Assembly: GCA_016744415.1 (NCBI GenBank)
Contig: JADGEL010000001.1
Location: 868,001 to 932,000, forward strand
DNA: 64,000 nucleotides
From: Flavobacteriaceae bacterium
GTDB taxonomy: Bacteria; Bacteroidota; Bacteroidia; Flavobacteriales; Flavobacteriaceae
Reading direction: 5' to 3'
Below the pieces are notes generated by a model. It was not told where the DNA came from, did no database searches, and saw only the letters and a list, made by a program, of their open reading frames with translations. Each line of letters opens with the position of its first letter. The stretch's first letter is position 1. The position numbers and the translations under genes are program-made. Positions 8,730 through 18,570 of this stretch are shown here, one piece after another.

Positions 8730-10409
8730 ATGAATAGAGGATTACTTTTATTGAGTTTGGTTTTGGTTTTTGGTTCTTGCCAAAAGAAAACTGAAAAACC
8801 ACCTGTAGATTACAAAACTATTTGGGTAGATAGCATCTATTCAACTATGAGTTTAGAAGAAAAAGTAGGACAATTATTTATGATTAGAGTTTACTCTAAT
8901 AAAGATGATGCCTATACCGAATCAATAAAAAAAATGATTAATAACCTCCATTTAGGAGGATTGACTTTTTTTCAAGGAAACCCAATAAGTCAAGTTGAAT
9001 TAACCAATCAATTTCAATCAATTTCTAAAGTGCCACTGTTAATGAGTATTGATGCCGAATGGGATTTAGGGATGCGTTTAGATAGCACACCTAAAATTCC
9101 GTACAACATGACACTAGGTGCAATTTCTGACAACAGTATCATCAGTAAATTAGGAGAGCAAGTAGGAAGACATTGTAAGAGAATGGGAATTCATGTCAAC
9201 TTTGCACCAGTAGTTGATATTAATACCAACCCCAAAAACCCGATTATTGGTGTGCGTTCTTATGGTGAAGATAAATACAATGTTTCTGAAAAAGCAATTG
9301 CATTTACCAAGGGCATGCAAAGCAAAGGTGTCTTGGCATGCGCTAAACATTTTCCAGGGCATGGAGAAACAGCAACTGACTCTCACAAAACACTGCCGAT
9401 GGTTTCTTTCGACGCACAGCGAATTGATTCTGTAGAGTTATATCCGTTTAAACAAATTTTTAAATATGGAATTGCTAGTGTTATGGTGGCGCATTTAAAT
9501 GTTCCTAGCTTAGAAAGTATTGATGGATTGCCTTCTTCATTATCCTATAAAATAACAACAGAATTATTAAAAGAGAAATTAAATTTTGAGGGATTGATTT
9601 TTACCGATGCTCTCAACATGAAAGGTGCAGCGAATTTTGGGGATTCAGGAACTATTGATTTACTTGCTTTTAAAGCCGGTACTGATGTATTATTGTTATC
9701 TGAGGATGTCAAAAAAGGGATGACTAAAATTATAGAATCATATAGCAATGGAGAAGTGTCTGAAGAGCGATTGGCACATTCTGTAAAGAAAATATTAGCA
9801 GCAAAATATGAGGTAGGATTGAATGATTATCAACCCATAGAAATTAAAAATTTGGTAGCTGATTTAAATACGGATGCTGATAAATTGCTTTATCAAGAAA
9901 CTATTGAAAATGCAATTACATTGATTAAAAACGAAAATCAAACATTGCCAATCGTTAAAAAATCAACGCAAAAAATTGTTTCTATTTCTTTGGGTGATGG
10001 AGAGAATGATACATTTTTAAATACTTTAAAAGCAGAGGTTGAAATAACGGTTTTAGATAAAAATCAGTATCAAAAAATAAATCAAAATAATTTGGTGCTA
10101 ATATCTTATCATCGAAAAAATGCACGAAAAACACATTCCATTTCACAAGAAGATATTCAACTGATTGAGAAAATAGCCAAAAAACATCAAGTTGTTTTTG
10201 TTGACTTTGCAAGTTTGTATAGTGCTTCTAACATTTCATTTTCTAACATTGAAGTGGCACTAATTGCTTATGAAAATAGTGAAGTTTCTCAAATAGTGGC
10301 AGCAGAAATAATTTTAGGAATGACAGGTGTAAAAGGAAAATTACCTGCATCACTAAATAAAGAGTTTAGAACAGAACACGGATTAGAATTTACAGCACAA
10401 TACAATTAA
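8730..10409 (+). CDS. GH3 beta-N-acetylhexosaminidase, NagZ-like lipoprotein
   Basis: The 559-residue protein has a lipoprotein signal (VFGSC) and a GH3 catalytic barrel. The NagZ-type loop KHFPGHGETATDSH (about residues 206-219) supplies the His-Asp general acid dyad, and IFTDALNMKGA carries the expected nucleophile aspartate. The C-terminal half (about 380-559) resembles the GH3 alpha/beta sandwich domain. NagZ-type enzymes remove GlcNAc from GlcNAc-MurNAc or GlcNAc-anhMurNAc-peptides. Unlike the cytoplasmic E. coli NagZ, the lipobox places this copy at a membrane, outside the cytoplasm. It begins one base after the murQ stop. Confidence 0.9.
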   Translation: MNRGLLLLSLVLVFGSCQKKTEKPPVDYKTIWVDSIYSTMSLEEKVGQLFMIRVYSNKDDAYTESIKKMINNLHLGGLTFFQGNPISQVELTNQFQSISKVPLLMSIDAEWDLGMRLDSTPKIPYNMTLGAISDNSIISKLGEQVGRHCKRMGIHVNFAPVVDINTNPKNPIIGVRSYGEDKYNVSEKAIAFTKGMQSKGVLACAKHFPGHGETATDSHKTLPMVSFDAQRIDSVELYPFKQIFKYGIASVMVAHLNVPSLESIDGLPSSLSYKITTELLKEKLNFEGLIFTDALNMKGAANFGDSGTIDLLAFKAGTDVLLLSEDVKKGMTKIIESYSNGEVSEERLAHSVKKILAAKYEVGLNDYQPIEIKNLVADLNTDADKLLYQETIENAITLIKNENQTLPIVKKSTQKIVSISLGDGENDTFLNTLKAEVEITVLDKNQYQKINQNNLVLISYHRKNARKTHSISQEDIQLIEKIAKKHQVVFVDFASLYSASNISFSNIEVALIAYENSEVSQIVAAEIILGMTGVKGKLPASLNKEFRTEHGLEFTAQYN

Positions 10410-10420
10410 AGCAAAATATA

Positions 10421-12346
10421 ATGACTGCTAAGAATAAATTAAAAGACATAAGTTACAGAGCTGCGGGAATGTTTGAAGACACTCGCTTTGAAAAAATTCA
10501 CAATGTCATTTTTAAATCATCAAACGAAGCTTCGATTTTGGTGGCGCAGGAAATCGCAAAACTTATTAAAGAAAAGCAGGCAAAAAAATTGAATTGCGTT
10601 TTGGGTTTAGCAACAGGTTCTTCGCCAATAAAAGTGTATGAAGAGCTTGTAAGAATGCATTTAGAGGAAGGTTTGAGTTTTAAAAATGTGATCTCATTTA
10701 ATTTAGATGAATACCTGCCGATGGATAAAGATAACATCCAGAGTTATCATTATTTTATGCATCAACACCTTTTTGATCATGTAGATATTTTATCGGAAAA
10801 TGTAAATATTCCTGATGGAAAAATCAGCAATGAAGAACTCTATCAGTTTTGTATTGACTACGAACTAAAAATTAAAGCCACTGGTGGTTTAGACTTTCAA
10901 TTATTAGGAATTGGCAGAACAGGTCATATTGGTTTTAACGAGCCAGGGTCTCACAAAAATTCCGGAACTAGAAATATTACTTTAGATCATATTACAAGAG
11001 TTGATGCTGCTCCTGCTTTTTTAGGAATTGATAATGTGCCCAGAAAAGCAATTACGATGGGTATAGGTACTGTAAAAAAAGCAAAGAGAATTGTATTGCT
11101 TGGTTGGGGTGCTAATAAGGCTGATATTCTTAAAAAAACGATTGAAGGTGAAATTACTTCGCAAGTTCCTGCAACTTATTTGCAAGAACATCCTAATACT
11201 ACGTTTATTTTAGATGAGGGAGCATCATCAGAGTTAACTCGAATTAAAACTCCGTGGTTAGTTATTTCTCCTATTTGGACAGAAACATTAAAATCAAGAG
11301 CAATTGTTTGGTTGAGTGAGCTGTTAAACAAGCCATTTTTAAAATTAACAGACACAGATTACAATGAAAACGGAATGTCTGGCTTGTTGTCTGACCAAGG
11401 CACAGCCTATGATTTAAACATTAAAATATTTAATAAATTACAAAGAACCATTACTGGTTGGCCAGGAGGTAAACCCAATGCAGATGATTCTAATAGGCCA
11501 GAAAGATCAATTCCAGAAAAAAAACGAGTAATCATTTTTAGTCCACACCCAGACGACGATGTCATTTCTATGGGAGGTACTTTTGATAGATTGGTAGAGC
11601 AAGGACATGAGGTGCATATAGCATATCAAACTTCAGGAAATATTGCAGTGTCTGATGAAGAGGCATTAAAGTTTGCTGAAATTGCCCGGTCATTAAATAA
11701 CAACTCAAGTAGTACGAATGAAATTATTGATTTTCTGAATCAAAAGAAAAATAATGAGGTAGATATTTTAGAAGTTCAAAATTTAAAAGGCTTGATACGA
11801 AGATCAGAATCTTATGCGGCTACAAGATATGTTGGTTTAGAGGACGAACTTGTCCATTTTTTAGATTTACCTTTTTATGAAACAGGGACTGTAAAAAAGA
11901 ATAATTTATCTGATAAAGATGTTAATCTTGTTGCCAATTTGATTGAAAAAATTAAACCACATCAAATTTATGCAGCAGGTGATTTAGCAGACCCACATGG
12001 TACACACAAAGTTTGTTTGGATGCAATTTTTATGGCACTCGATAATTTAAAGTCAAAATCATTTATGGATGATTGTTGGGTGTGGCTATACCGTGGCGCT
12101 TGGCATGAATGGGAGTCACATGAAATTGAAATGGCAGTTCCTATGAGTCCTGACCAAGTATTAAAAAAGCGCCATGCTATTTTTTATCATCAATCTCAAA
12201 AAGATGGAGTGATGTTTCAAGGAGATGATTCTAGAGAGTTTTGGGTACGTGTTGAAGATAGAAATAGATTAACTGCTGATAAATATCATGCACTTGGATT
12301 GGCAAATTACGCTGCCATGGAAGCGTTTGTGAGACATCATTTTTAA
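10421..12346 (+). CDS. nagB: Glucosamine-6-phosphate deaminase fused to PIG-L/LmbE-type domain
   Basis: Residues 1 to about 270 are NagB-like (LGLATGSSPIKVYEEL, SFNLDEYLPM, GIGRTGHIGFNEPGS), converting GlcN-6-P to fructose-6-P and ammonia. From about residue 368 a PIG-L/LmbE zinc-deacetylase-like domain follows (FSPHPDDDVISMGG at about 373, PHGTHK later). At 641 residues it is more than twice the length of a plain NagB; this long form is known in Bacteroidota, but the job of the second domain is not established to my knowledge. With no NagA nearby, deacetylation of GlcNAc or GlcNAc-6-P is a tempting inference. The stop overlaps the GH20 start by one base. Confidence 0.92.
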   Translation: MTAKNKLKDISYRAAGMFEDTRFEKIHNVIFKSSNEASILVAQEIAKLIKEKQAKKLNCVLGLATGSSPIKVYEELVRMHLEEGLSFKNVISFNLDEYLPMDKDNIQSYHYFMHQHLFDHVDILSENVNIPDGKISNEELYQFCIDYELKIKATGGLDFQLLGIGRTGHIGFNEPGSHKNSGTRNITLDHITRVDAAPAFLGIDNVPRKAITMGIGTVKKAKRIVLLGWGANKADILKKTIEGEITSQVPATYLQEHPNTTFILDEGASSELTRIKTPWLVISPIWTETLKSRAIVWLSELLNKPFLKLTDTDYNENGMSGLLSDQGTAYDLNIKIFNKLQRTITGWPGGKPNADDSNRPERSIPEKKRVIIFSPHPDDDVISMGGTFDRLVEQGHEVHIAYQTSGNIAVSDEEALKFAEIARSLNNNSSSTNEIIDFLNQKKNNEVDILEVQNLKGLIRRSESYAATRYVGLEDELVHFLDLPFYETGTVKKNNLSDKDVNLVANLIEKIKPHQIYAAGDLADPHGTHKVCLDAIFMALDNLKSKSFMDDCWVWLYRGAWHEWESHEIEMAVPMSPDQVLKKRHAIFYHQSQKDGVMFQGDDSREFWVRVEDRNRLTADKYHALGLANYAAMEAFVRHHF

Positions 12347-13947
12347 TGAAAAAAACTATTTATCTTAAGTTTAGTCTTGTTTTTCTTCTAAGTCTTTTGA
12401 TACATTCTTGTCATAATGAATCCTATGATTTACCTGTAACAAATTTAGAGAAGGAGAATTTAATTCCAAAACCATTATCAATTCTTGCAACTAATTCTAG
12501 TTTTATTCTTGATGAGAATACAAGAATTTCAACTTCAAGCGAAGAAGTATTTTTATCTGTCGGAAACTTTTTATCTAAAAAAATAAAAAATAAAACACAA
12601 TTAGAAATTGAAGTAAATTTAGGTAAATCAAAAAATAAAGGAGGAGAAATAATTATCAATAAAGTTGAGAAAGGCGCTACCATTGATAATGAAAGTTATG
12701 AACTTATCATTTCTGAAAATTCGATAATTGTAAACACTCAAACAGGTGAAGGTGCTTTTAGGGCTATTCAAACTATAAGACAATTAATTCCTTATAATAA
12801 TTATTCTCCAAAGAGTAATTTTTGGGTAATACCTACAGGAACAATTATTGATAAACCAAATTTTGAGTATAGAGGATCTATGTTAGATGTTGCTAGGCAT
12901 TTTTTTGATGTAGAGGATGTCAAGAAGTATATTGATATAATGGCATATTATAAAATGAATGTTCTTCACCTACACTTAACAGATGACCAAGGGTGGAGAA
13001 TAGAAATTAAATCATGGCCAGAATTAACAAAAATTGGTGGATCTACAGAAGTTGGAGGAACTAAAGGAGGGTTTTATACGCAAGAACAATACAAAGATAT
13101 TGTGGCTTATGCAGCTCTAAATTATATCACAATTATTCCAGAAATTGATATGCCAGGGCACTCACATGCAGCTTCTACGGCATATCCTTTTTTAGATGGA
13201 AAAGAAGATGCTACATTAAAACCCGGAGCATCATTATCAGAAAAAAAAGCTGCATTATATACGGGTATGAAAGTTGGGTTTAGTACATTTAAAACTAGAG
13301 AAGAAAAAGTTTATGAATTTATAGATGATGTGATTAGAGAGCTTTCAGCAATAACTCCTGGTGAATATATCCATATTGGGGGTGATGAAAGTAAGGTTAC
13401 CAAACATGATGATTATGTTTATTTTTTAAAAAGGATAGAAAAAACAGTTGCTAAACATAACAAAAAAATGATCGGTTGGGACGAGATTTCTAAAGCGAAT
13501 TTAAGTATAAATACAGTTGTTCAATTTTGGTATGATAAAGAGAATGCAAAGCTAGCTAGCAACAAAAAGATGAAGATAATTTTGTCTCCAGCCAAAAGAA
13601 TTTACTTAGATATTAAATATGATTCGCTCTCAAAATATGGGAATCGATGGATTGGTTATACGCCTGTAGATAGTTCTTATAATTGGATACCAGAGAAATA
13701 TATTGATGGGATTTCTAAAGATCAAATATTAGGTATTGAAGCTCCGTTGTGGTCAGAAACAGTTTCTAATATTCAAGAATTAGAATACTTGGCTTTTCCA
13801 AGATTAATTGGAGTTGCAGAGTTGGGGTGGAGTATTGAAGAAAATAGAAATTGGGAAAACTATAAAGTGAGATTAGCAAATCAGACACCTTACTTAAACA
13901 AAATGAAAATTAATTACTTCAAGTCTCAATGTGTTGATTGGGAGTAA
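12346..13947 (+). CDS. GH20 beta-N-acetylhexosaminidase lipoprotein
   Basis: The 533-residue protein has a lipobox (IHSC), an N-terminal GH20b-type domain (about 40-170) and a GH20 barrel starting near YRGSMLDVARHFF. HLTDDQGWRIEIKSWPELT and the catalytic pair HIGGDES (Asp347-Glu348) are intact. GH20 enzymes remove terminal beta-GlcNAc or GalNAc by substrate-assisted catalysis. It would act in the periplasm or on the cell surface on GlcNAc-ended fragments, feeding the rest of the locus. It is the last + strand gene of the run and ends two bases before the convergent epimerase gene, with no obvious terminator between. Confidence 0.93.
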   Translation: MKKTIYLKFSLVFLLSLLIHSCHNESYDLPVTNLEKENLIPKPLSILATNSSFILDENTRISTSSEEVFLSVGNFLSKKIKNKTQLEIEVNLGKSKNKGGEIIINKVEKGATIDNESYELIISENSIIVNTQTGEGAFRAIQTIRQLIPYNNYSPKSNFWVIPTGTIIDKPNFEYRGSMLDVARHFFDVEDVKKYIDIMAYYKMNVLHLHLTDDQGWRIEIKSWPELTKIGGSTEVGGTKGGFYTQEQYKDIVAYAALNYITIIPEIDMPGHSHAASTAYPFLDGKEDATLKPGASLSEKKAALYTGMKVGFSTFKTREEKVYEFIDDVIRELSAITPGEYIHIGGDESKVTKHDDYVYFLKRIEKTVAKHNKKMIGWDEISKANLSINTVVQFWYDKENAKLASNKKMKIILSPAKRIYLDIKYDSLSKYGNRWIGYTPVDSSYNWIPEKYIDGISKDQILGIEAPLWSETVSNIQELEYLAFPRLIGVAELGWSIEENRNWENYKVRLANQTPYLNKMKINYFKSQCVDWE

Positions 13948-13949
13948 AA

Positions 13950-14960
13950 TTAGTTTAAAATAACACCTGTTCCGTTGAGTTCACTGTATTGAATAATACC
14001 ATTTTTAATGGTTACGCCTGTTGCAATGTCTTTAGCTAATAATAAAGGACCATCCATATCAACATAATTAAGAAGGGGTAATAATTGAGCAATTGCTGAA
14101 ATTCCAACAGACGATTCTGTCATACAACCCACCATTCTTTTCATTCCTAATTCTTTTGCTTGATTCAGCATTCTTCTCGCAGCTGTTAGACCTCCGCATT
14201 TTACCAACTTTATATTTACACCATGAAAATGATTGTAGCATTTTGCAACATCAGCCTCGATTTGACAACTTTCATCAGCAATAATAGGTAACACAGACTT
14301 TTGGTAAACCTCCTTATGATCATCCCAAACATCGGCTTTCATTGGTTGCTCTAAAAATTCAACACCCAATTCTTTTAATGCAATTGCATTTTTAAGTGTT
14401 TCTTCAACACCCCAACCGCAGTTGGCATCAATTCTAAAAACAGCATCAGTATGTTTTCTTAATTCTGTTACAATTTTAATATCTTCTTTAGTGCCGAGTT
14501 TTATTTTATAAATAGGCCAAGGAAATTCTTTCATTTTCGCTACCATTTTTTCAATAGATGCAATACCAATTGTATAATCTGTCATGGGGTTTGAGCTGAT
14601 GTCATATCCCCATAAGTCATATAATTTTTTTCCTTTTTTACGGGCATACAAATCATTATAAGCCAAATCTAGGGCGCACAAAGCAAACATATTGTGTTTT
14701 AAATGTGGGTGCATTTTTGACCAAAAATTTTCGGGGGTTAAATCAGAATTTTCTTCAATGATATCTTTAATAGTATTCAAATCATTCATCATTACAGGAA
14801 CCGTAATTTTGTAATACGGATTAGAAGTAGCTTCTCCATATCCAGAAAAATGGCCATCTTTCAATACAACAATCATACTTGGTTGCACATCAATAGATTC
14901 TCTAGAAATGGTAAACGTATGTTTTAACTTTAGTTCATAAGGTTTTAAAATGAGCTCCAT
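13950..14960 (-). CDS. L-Ala-D/L-Glu epimerase, enolase superfamily
   Basis: This 336-residue protein has no signal peptide and belongs to the muconate-lactonizing subgroup of the enolase superfamily. The barrel motifs are visible: YKIKLG with the catalytic lysine, RIDANCGW and EQP metal ligands, IADESC, and NIKLVKCGG with the second lysine. Family members that epimerise L-Ala-D-Glu allow the dipeptide from peptidoglycan stems to be hydrolysed and used. Dipeptide epimerases vary in specificity, so the exact substrate rests on context: the amidase and carboxypeptidase next door release stem peptides. Confidence 0.85.
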   Translation of the reverse strand: MELILKPYELKLKHTFTISRESIDVQPSMIVVLKDGHFSGYGEATSNPYYKITVPVMMNDLNTIKDIIEENSDLTPENFWSKMHPHLKHNMFALCALDLAYNDLYARKKGKKLYDLWGYDISSNPMTDYTIGIASIEKMVAKMKEFPWPIYKIKLGTKEDIKIVTELRKHTDAVFRIDANCGWGVEETLKNAIALKELGVEFLEQPMKADVWDDHKEVYQKSVLPIIADESCQIEADVAKCYNHFHGVNIKLVKCGGLTAARRMLNQAKELGMKRMVGCMTESSVGISAIAQLLPLLNYVDMDGPLLLAKDIATGVTIKNGIIQYSELNGTGVILN

Positions 14961-15065
14961 AATAATTGGTTTTTAAGATCGATAAATTTACTGAATAATT
15001 TGCAGTAAATTACACGACAATTAACTAAATTGCAATAAAATATAGCAAATAAAATTTTTTATTTT

Positions 15066-15716
15066 ATGAAAAATATGATTTTTTACATCAGCTTTTTATT
15101 ATTGGTTTCTTGCGGAAATTCAATTAAGATAATTGACAAGCCGATAGTGTTTGATAAGCAACGAAAAGAACTAACCTTAGCGTATTTATCAGAACGATAT
15201 GGGTTAGAACAAGTAGATCCGTTCATTACCCCAAAAATGATTGTATTGCATTGGACAGTGATACCGACATTAGAAAAATCTTTCAATGCATTTAATGATG
15301 CTACCTTACCAAATTGGAGACCAGATATAAAAAGTGTAAGTGGACTAAATGTGTCTGCGCAATTTTTAGTAGATCAAGATGGAACCATATATCGTTTACT
15401 TCCGGAGACTACGATGGCAAGACACATTATTGGTTTGAACCATTGTGCTATTGGTATTGAAAATGTAGGAGGTACAGATGCGCTACCACTTACCGATGCA
15501 CAACTAAAAGCAAATATTTGGTTAGTAGATTATTTGTCCGATAAATATGCCATTGATTATTTAATAGGGCATTATGAGTACACAAATTTTGAGGGTCATG
15601 AGCTATGGCTAGAAGTTGATGATGGCTATAGAACAGAAAAAACCGACCCAGGAAAAGAGTTTTTAAATGCTGTTAAAGACGCAACTAAAAGACATCATTT
15701 TAAGACTACTCCTTAA
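15066..15716 (+). CDS. N-acetylmuramoyl-L-alanine amidase (Amidase_2/AmpD-like) lipoprotein
   Basis: The 216-residue protein has a lipobox (LVSCG) and an Amidase_2 fold with VLHWT (first zinc His), VSAQFLVDQDGTIYRLLPE, the ARHI and IGIENVGG region, a GHYEY stretch, and the C-terminal TDPGKEF zinc motif. It would cleave the MurNAc to L-Ala bond and free stem peptides at the envelope. It is divergent from the epimerase gene and convergent with the carboxypeptidase gene. A possible weak promoter (TTTG 14999, TAAATTG 15026) precedes it with a long 23-nt spacer. Confidence 0.88.
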   Translation: MKNMIFYISFLLLVSCGNSIKIIDKPIVFDKQRKELTLAYLSERYGLEQVDPFITPKMIVLHWTVIPTLEKSFNAFNDATLPNWRPDIKSVSGLNVSAQFLVDQDGTIYRLLPETTMARHIIGLNHCAIGIENVGGTDALPLTDAQLKANIWLVDYLSDKYAIDYLIGHYEYTNFEGHELWLEVDDGYRTEKTDPGKEFLNAVKDATKRHHFKTTP

Positions 15717-15812
15717 AAGTAGTTTGCTTTCGCATTTCTCAAGAAGGCAAGAGTCCATTTAGCATCAAGTCTTGTATCTTAAATTTAATAGCAAAACGGT
15801 TATACATTTTTT

Positions 15813-17081
15813 CTAATAAGTATCTCTCAAATATTCAAAAACAACTTGCATCTGCTTTTTAATTTCTGTGGATGATTTTTGGTAATGATTATTCATAAAA
15901 CTGAAAATAAGTACCTCTCCAGAATTTGTAATTAAATAACCACTCAGCGAATAATTATTGCTAAAGGTTCCTGATTTTGCGTAAATATATGGAGCTGTTT
16001 TTCCGTGATAATACTTTTTGAGAGTGCCAGATTCACCTCCAACAGGAAATAGTTGAAACAACCTTTCTTGCGGAATTTCTGCATACAGTTTTGAGAGTAT
16101 TTGGACAAATGACATAGGTGTAAAAAGATTATACCTGCTTAAACCAGAGCCATCGACCCAACGAGGTTGATGCTTTAAATATTCCAATTGATTTTCCAAA
16201 ACAAACTTTCTCATTTTTTTAGAACTCAAAGTATCTGATAAAGTTGAAGATGCCACTAATAATAGTTGTTCAGCTAAATGATTGTCACTTTTATGCATCA
16301 TTTTTTTGTATAAAGAATCTGATGGTATACTGTATGCAATCTCCTCCATTTTCTCTCCTTGATAGTTAGATACAGTAATCTTATTTGGTAATAAATCTTG
16401 CCATAAATCAGCAATCAATGTGGAGTCTGTTACAAAAGGAATTTCTCGTTTCCCCTTTCTTTTTGAGTTGTAATAGAAATCATTTTCGTTTAATTTTCGA
16501 GGACGTTCATTTTCAGAATAACTTACCTTACTTTTTAAAACTGACGGATAAACCTGTAGGCTATCTTCATTGCTCACGGTTACCACATTTCCATACATTG
16601 GAAAACTACTTCTCTCAGGACTAAAATAAGTATCATAATCTTCCCATGCCCAACCTGGGCCTAATTTTTCATCAGTAATATTATTGATTAGGATATTTAC
16701 TTTTGCATAATTTTTTGCTAAGTTTAAAGCTGTGCTATCCTGAAAATAGGAATGTAGAAAACTAGGATCTCCTGTTCCTAAAATAGTAATTGTGTCTTTT
16801 TCAACTGAGTATTTAAAAGCAGGAATTGAATCAGGTAATATCTGTAAAGCAGTAAAAAGCGTTACAATTTTTGTGTTACTCGCAGGTGAAAAATACTTAT
16901 CAGCATTATGGTTGAAAATAGTATCGTTGGTTTTAGAATTAACAACTAATACTCCTGTAAATTGATTTTTATAAAAATCAGTATCTAAATGTTGGTGTAG
17001 CTCTTTATTTATTTTTGTTGATTTACAACCTGTCAACATCAAAACAAATCCGATAAATAAAAGTATTTTTTTTAGCATCAT
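15813..17081 (-). CDS. dacB: D-alanyl-D-alanine carboxypeptidase/endopeptidase, PBP4 (S13) family lipoprotein
   Basis: The 422-residue protein carries all three penicillin-binding motifs: SNTK (SxxK) in YFSPASNTKIV, SDN in MHKSDNHLAEQ, and KSG in YAKSGTFSNNYSLSGY. A lipobox (LTGC) tethers it in the periplasm. S13 enzymes trim terminal D-Ala or open D,D-crosslinks. Seven bases separate it from the upstream antiporter gene, so the two are probably co-transcribed. Its neighbourhood suggests it helps dismantle stem peptides, though a housekeeping role in wall remodelling is also possible. Confidence 0.9.
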   Translation of the reverse strand: MMLKKILLFIGFVLMLTGCKSTKINKELHQHLDTDFYKNQFTGVLVVNSKTNDTIFNHNADKYFSPASNTKIVTLFTALQILPDSIPAFKYSVEKDTITILGTGDPSFLHSYFQDSTALNLAKNYAKVNILINNITDEKLGPGWAWEDYDTYFSPERSSFPMYGNVVTVSNEDSLQVYPSVLKSKVSYSENERPRKLNENDFYYNSKRKGKREIPFVTDSTLIADLWQDLLPNKITVSNYQGEKMEEIAYSIPSDSLYKKMMHKSDNHLAEQLLLVASSTLSDTLSSKKMRKFVLENQLEYLKHQPRWVDGSGLSRYNLFTPMSFVQILSKLYAEIPQERLFQLFPVGGESGTLKKYYHGKTAPYIYAKSGTFSNNYSLSGYLITNSGEVLIFSFMNNHYQKSSTEIKKQMQVVFEYLRDTY

Positions 17082-17088
17082 TATTGAA

Positions 17089-18570
17089 TTAAACAGCCAT
17101 AAAACCCATAATTAAATATAGTAATGTTGTAATTGTTCCTCCAATTAAGGCATATGGAAGTTGTGTTTTAACATGATCTATATGGTCGCTGGCTGATGCC
17201 ATGGATGAAATAATGGAAGTATCGGATATGGGAGAACAATGATCGCCAAAAATTCCACCACCTAAAGTTGCAGCGATAACCAAAGTTGGGTCTGTGCCGT
17301 GAATCGTCGCCATCGGAATTGAAATTGCCAACATAATAGCAAAAGTACCCCAAGAGGTTCCGGTAGAAAATGCAATGAATGAACTAATTACAAAAACAAC
17401 TGCGGGTAAAAACTCTGGAGACAACCACTCTTTTGACCAATTGGCAACGAAATGACCAGTACCTAATTGGTTACAGGCGTCACCAATTGCAAAAGCTAAT
17501 AACATTAATAAGGCCAACGGCATTAATTCACTAATCCCTTTTAAAACCATTTCTACCATTTCTTTGGTTTTCATAATTTTTTGCGATCGGTATAAAATCA
17601 TTGCTATAAATATGGATGTAATAACAGCATATAAAACCGACGAAGATCCTGATCCTTGTCCTATTGCTTGCGATAAATGATTAGAGAATGAAGTGTATGT
17701 TTCAACTTCTCCCCATCCTGTATAGGCTAAATTTATGGGCACCATAAAGACCATCGTTGCTAACGGAATCACCATATTAAAAGCTCTTGGTTTAACACCC
17801 TCTTTGGTTGCCAAGGATGTTACGGCATCTGAAATCATAGGCGTTGCATTGTCATTAAGCAGCTTTCCAGTTTCTCGTGTTCTCTTTTCGGCTTTTGCCA
17901 TTGCTCCAATATCTTTCTTAGAAAAAATGACAATGAATACAATTACTATTGCAATAAGAGGATAAAAATTATATTTGATTGATGAGAGCAAAGTTGAAAA
18001 TGGGCGCTCAATTCCTTGAGTTAATAATAGCCCCATAATAAAAGCTCCCCATGCATTAAATGGAATTAGTATAGAAGAAGGTGCTGAACTTGAATCAGCG
18101 ATATAGGCTAATTTTTCTCTTGGAATTTTTAGTTTATCAAAAATAGGACGGTATAAAGTTCCGACAGTTAAGGAGCTGATACTCGTTTCTACAAAGAGTA
18201 ATATTCCCGTAAACATAGCTAAAACTTGAACGATAACTCTGCTATATCCTTTTTGTTTTTTTTCAAAATAATCAATGAGTTTATTTATTTGAATTACAAA
18301 TCCTTCGACTCCACCCGAATATTGGATAAATAATAGCAATGCACCAACCAAGGCACTAAACATGATTGTCCTCGTATTTCCTTCAGATTTAAAAACATTG
18401 ACAAGTCCTTCGATAGTGGCTAAAGTTCCTGTTAAGAAATTCCAATCGCTCATTATAATCCACGCAAACCAGATCCCGAAAAGTAAAGCAATATAAACTT
18501 GTTTTGTTCTAAGGGCTAAAATGATGGCGATAAGAGGTGGTAAAATTGATAGAAATCCGAAGTCTTCCAT
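17089..18570 (-). CDS. NhaC-family Na+/H+ antiporter-like membrane protein
   Basis: The 493-residue polytopic protein (about 12 hydrophobic segments) matches NhaC-family antiporters, with the conserved FSTGTSWGTFAIMLAISIPMA and FGDHCSPISDTSIISSMAS stretches. Annotated members exchange Na+ for H+, and some relatives move organic anions or amino acids. Its position directly upstream of the dacB-like gene raises the possibility that it transports an amino acid or dipeptide product, but the sequence alone does not decide this. The upstream region 18571-18791 carries no gene. Confidence 0.85.
   Translation of the reverse strand: MEDFGFLSILPPLIAIILALRTKQVYIALLFGIWFAWIIMSDWNFLTGTLATIEGLVNVFKSEGNTRTIMFSALVGALLLFIQYSGGVEGFVIQINKLIDYFEKKQKGYSRVIVQVLAMFTGILLFVETSISSLTVGTLYRPIFDKLKIPREKLAYIADSSSAPSSILIPFNAWGAFIMGLLLTQGIERPFSTLLSSIKYNFYPLIAIVIVFIVIFSKKDIGAMAKAEKRTRETGKLLNDNATPMISDAVTSLATKEGVKPRAFNMVIPLATMVFMVPINLAYTGWGEVETYTSFSNHLSQAIGQGSGSSSVLYAVITSIFIAMILYRSQKIMKTKEMVEMVLKGISELMPLALLMLLAFAIGDACNQLGTGHFVANWSKEWLSPEFLPAVVFVISSFIAFSTGTSWGTFAIMLAISIPMATIHGTDPTLVIAATLGGGIFGDHCSPISDTSIISSMASASDHIDHVKTQLPYALIGGTITTLLYLIMGFMAV

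Noticed and set aside
15717-15812. Terminator between the amidase and dacB-like genes
   Set aside because: No inverted repeat longer than a few base pairs could be found in this convergent gap.
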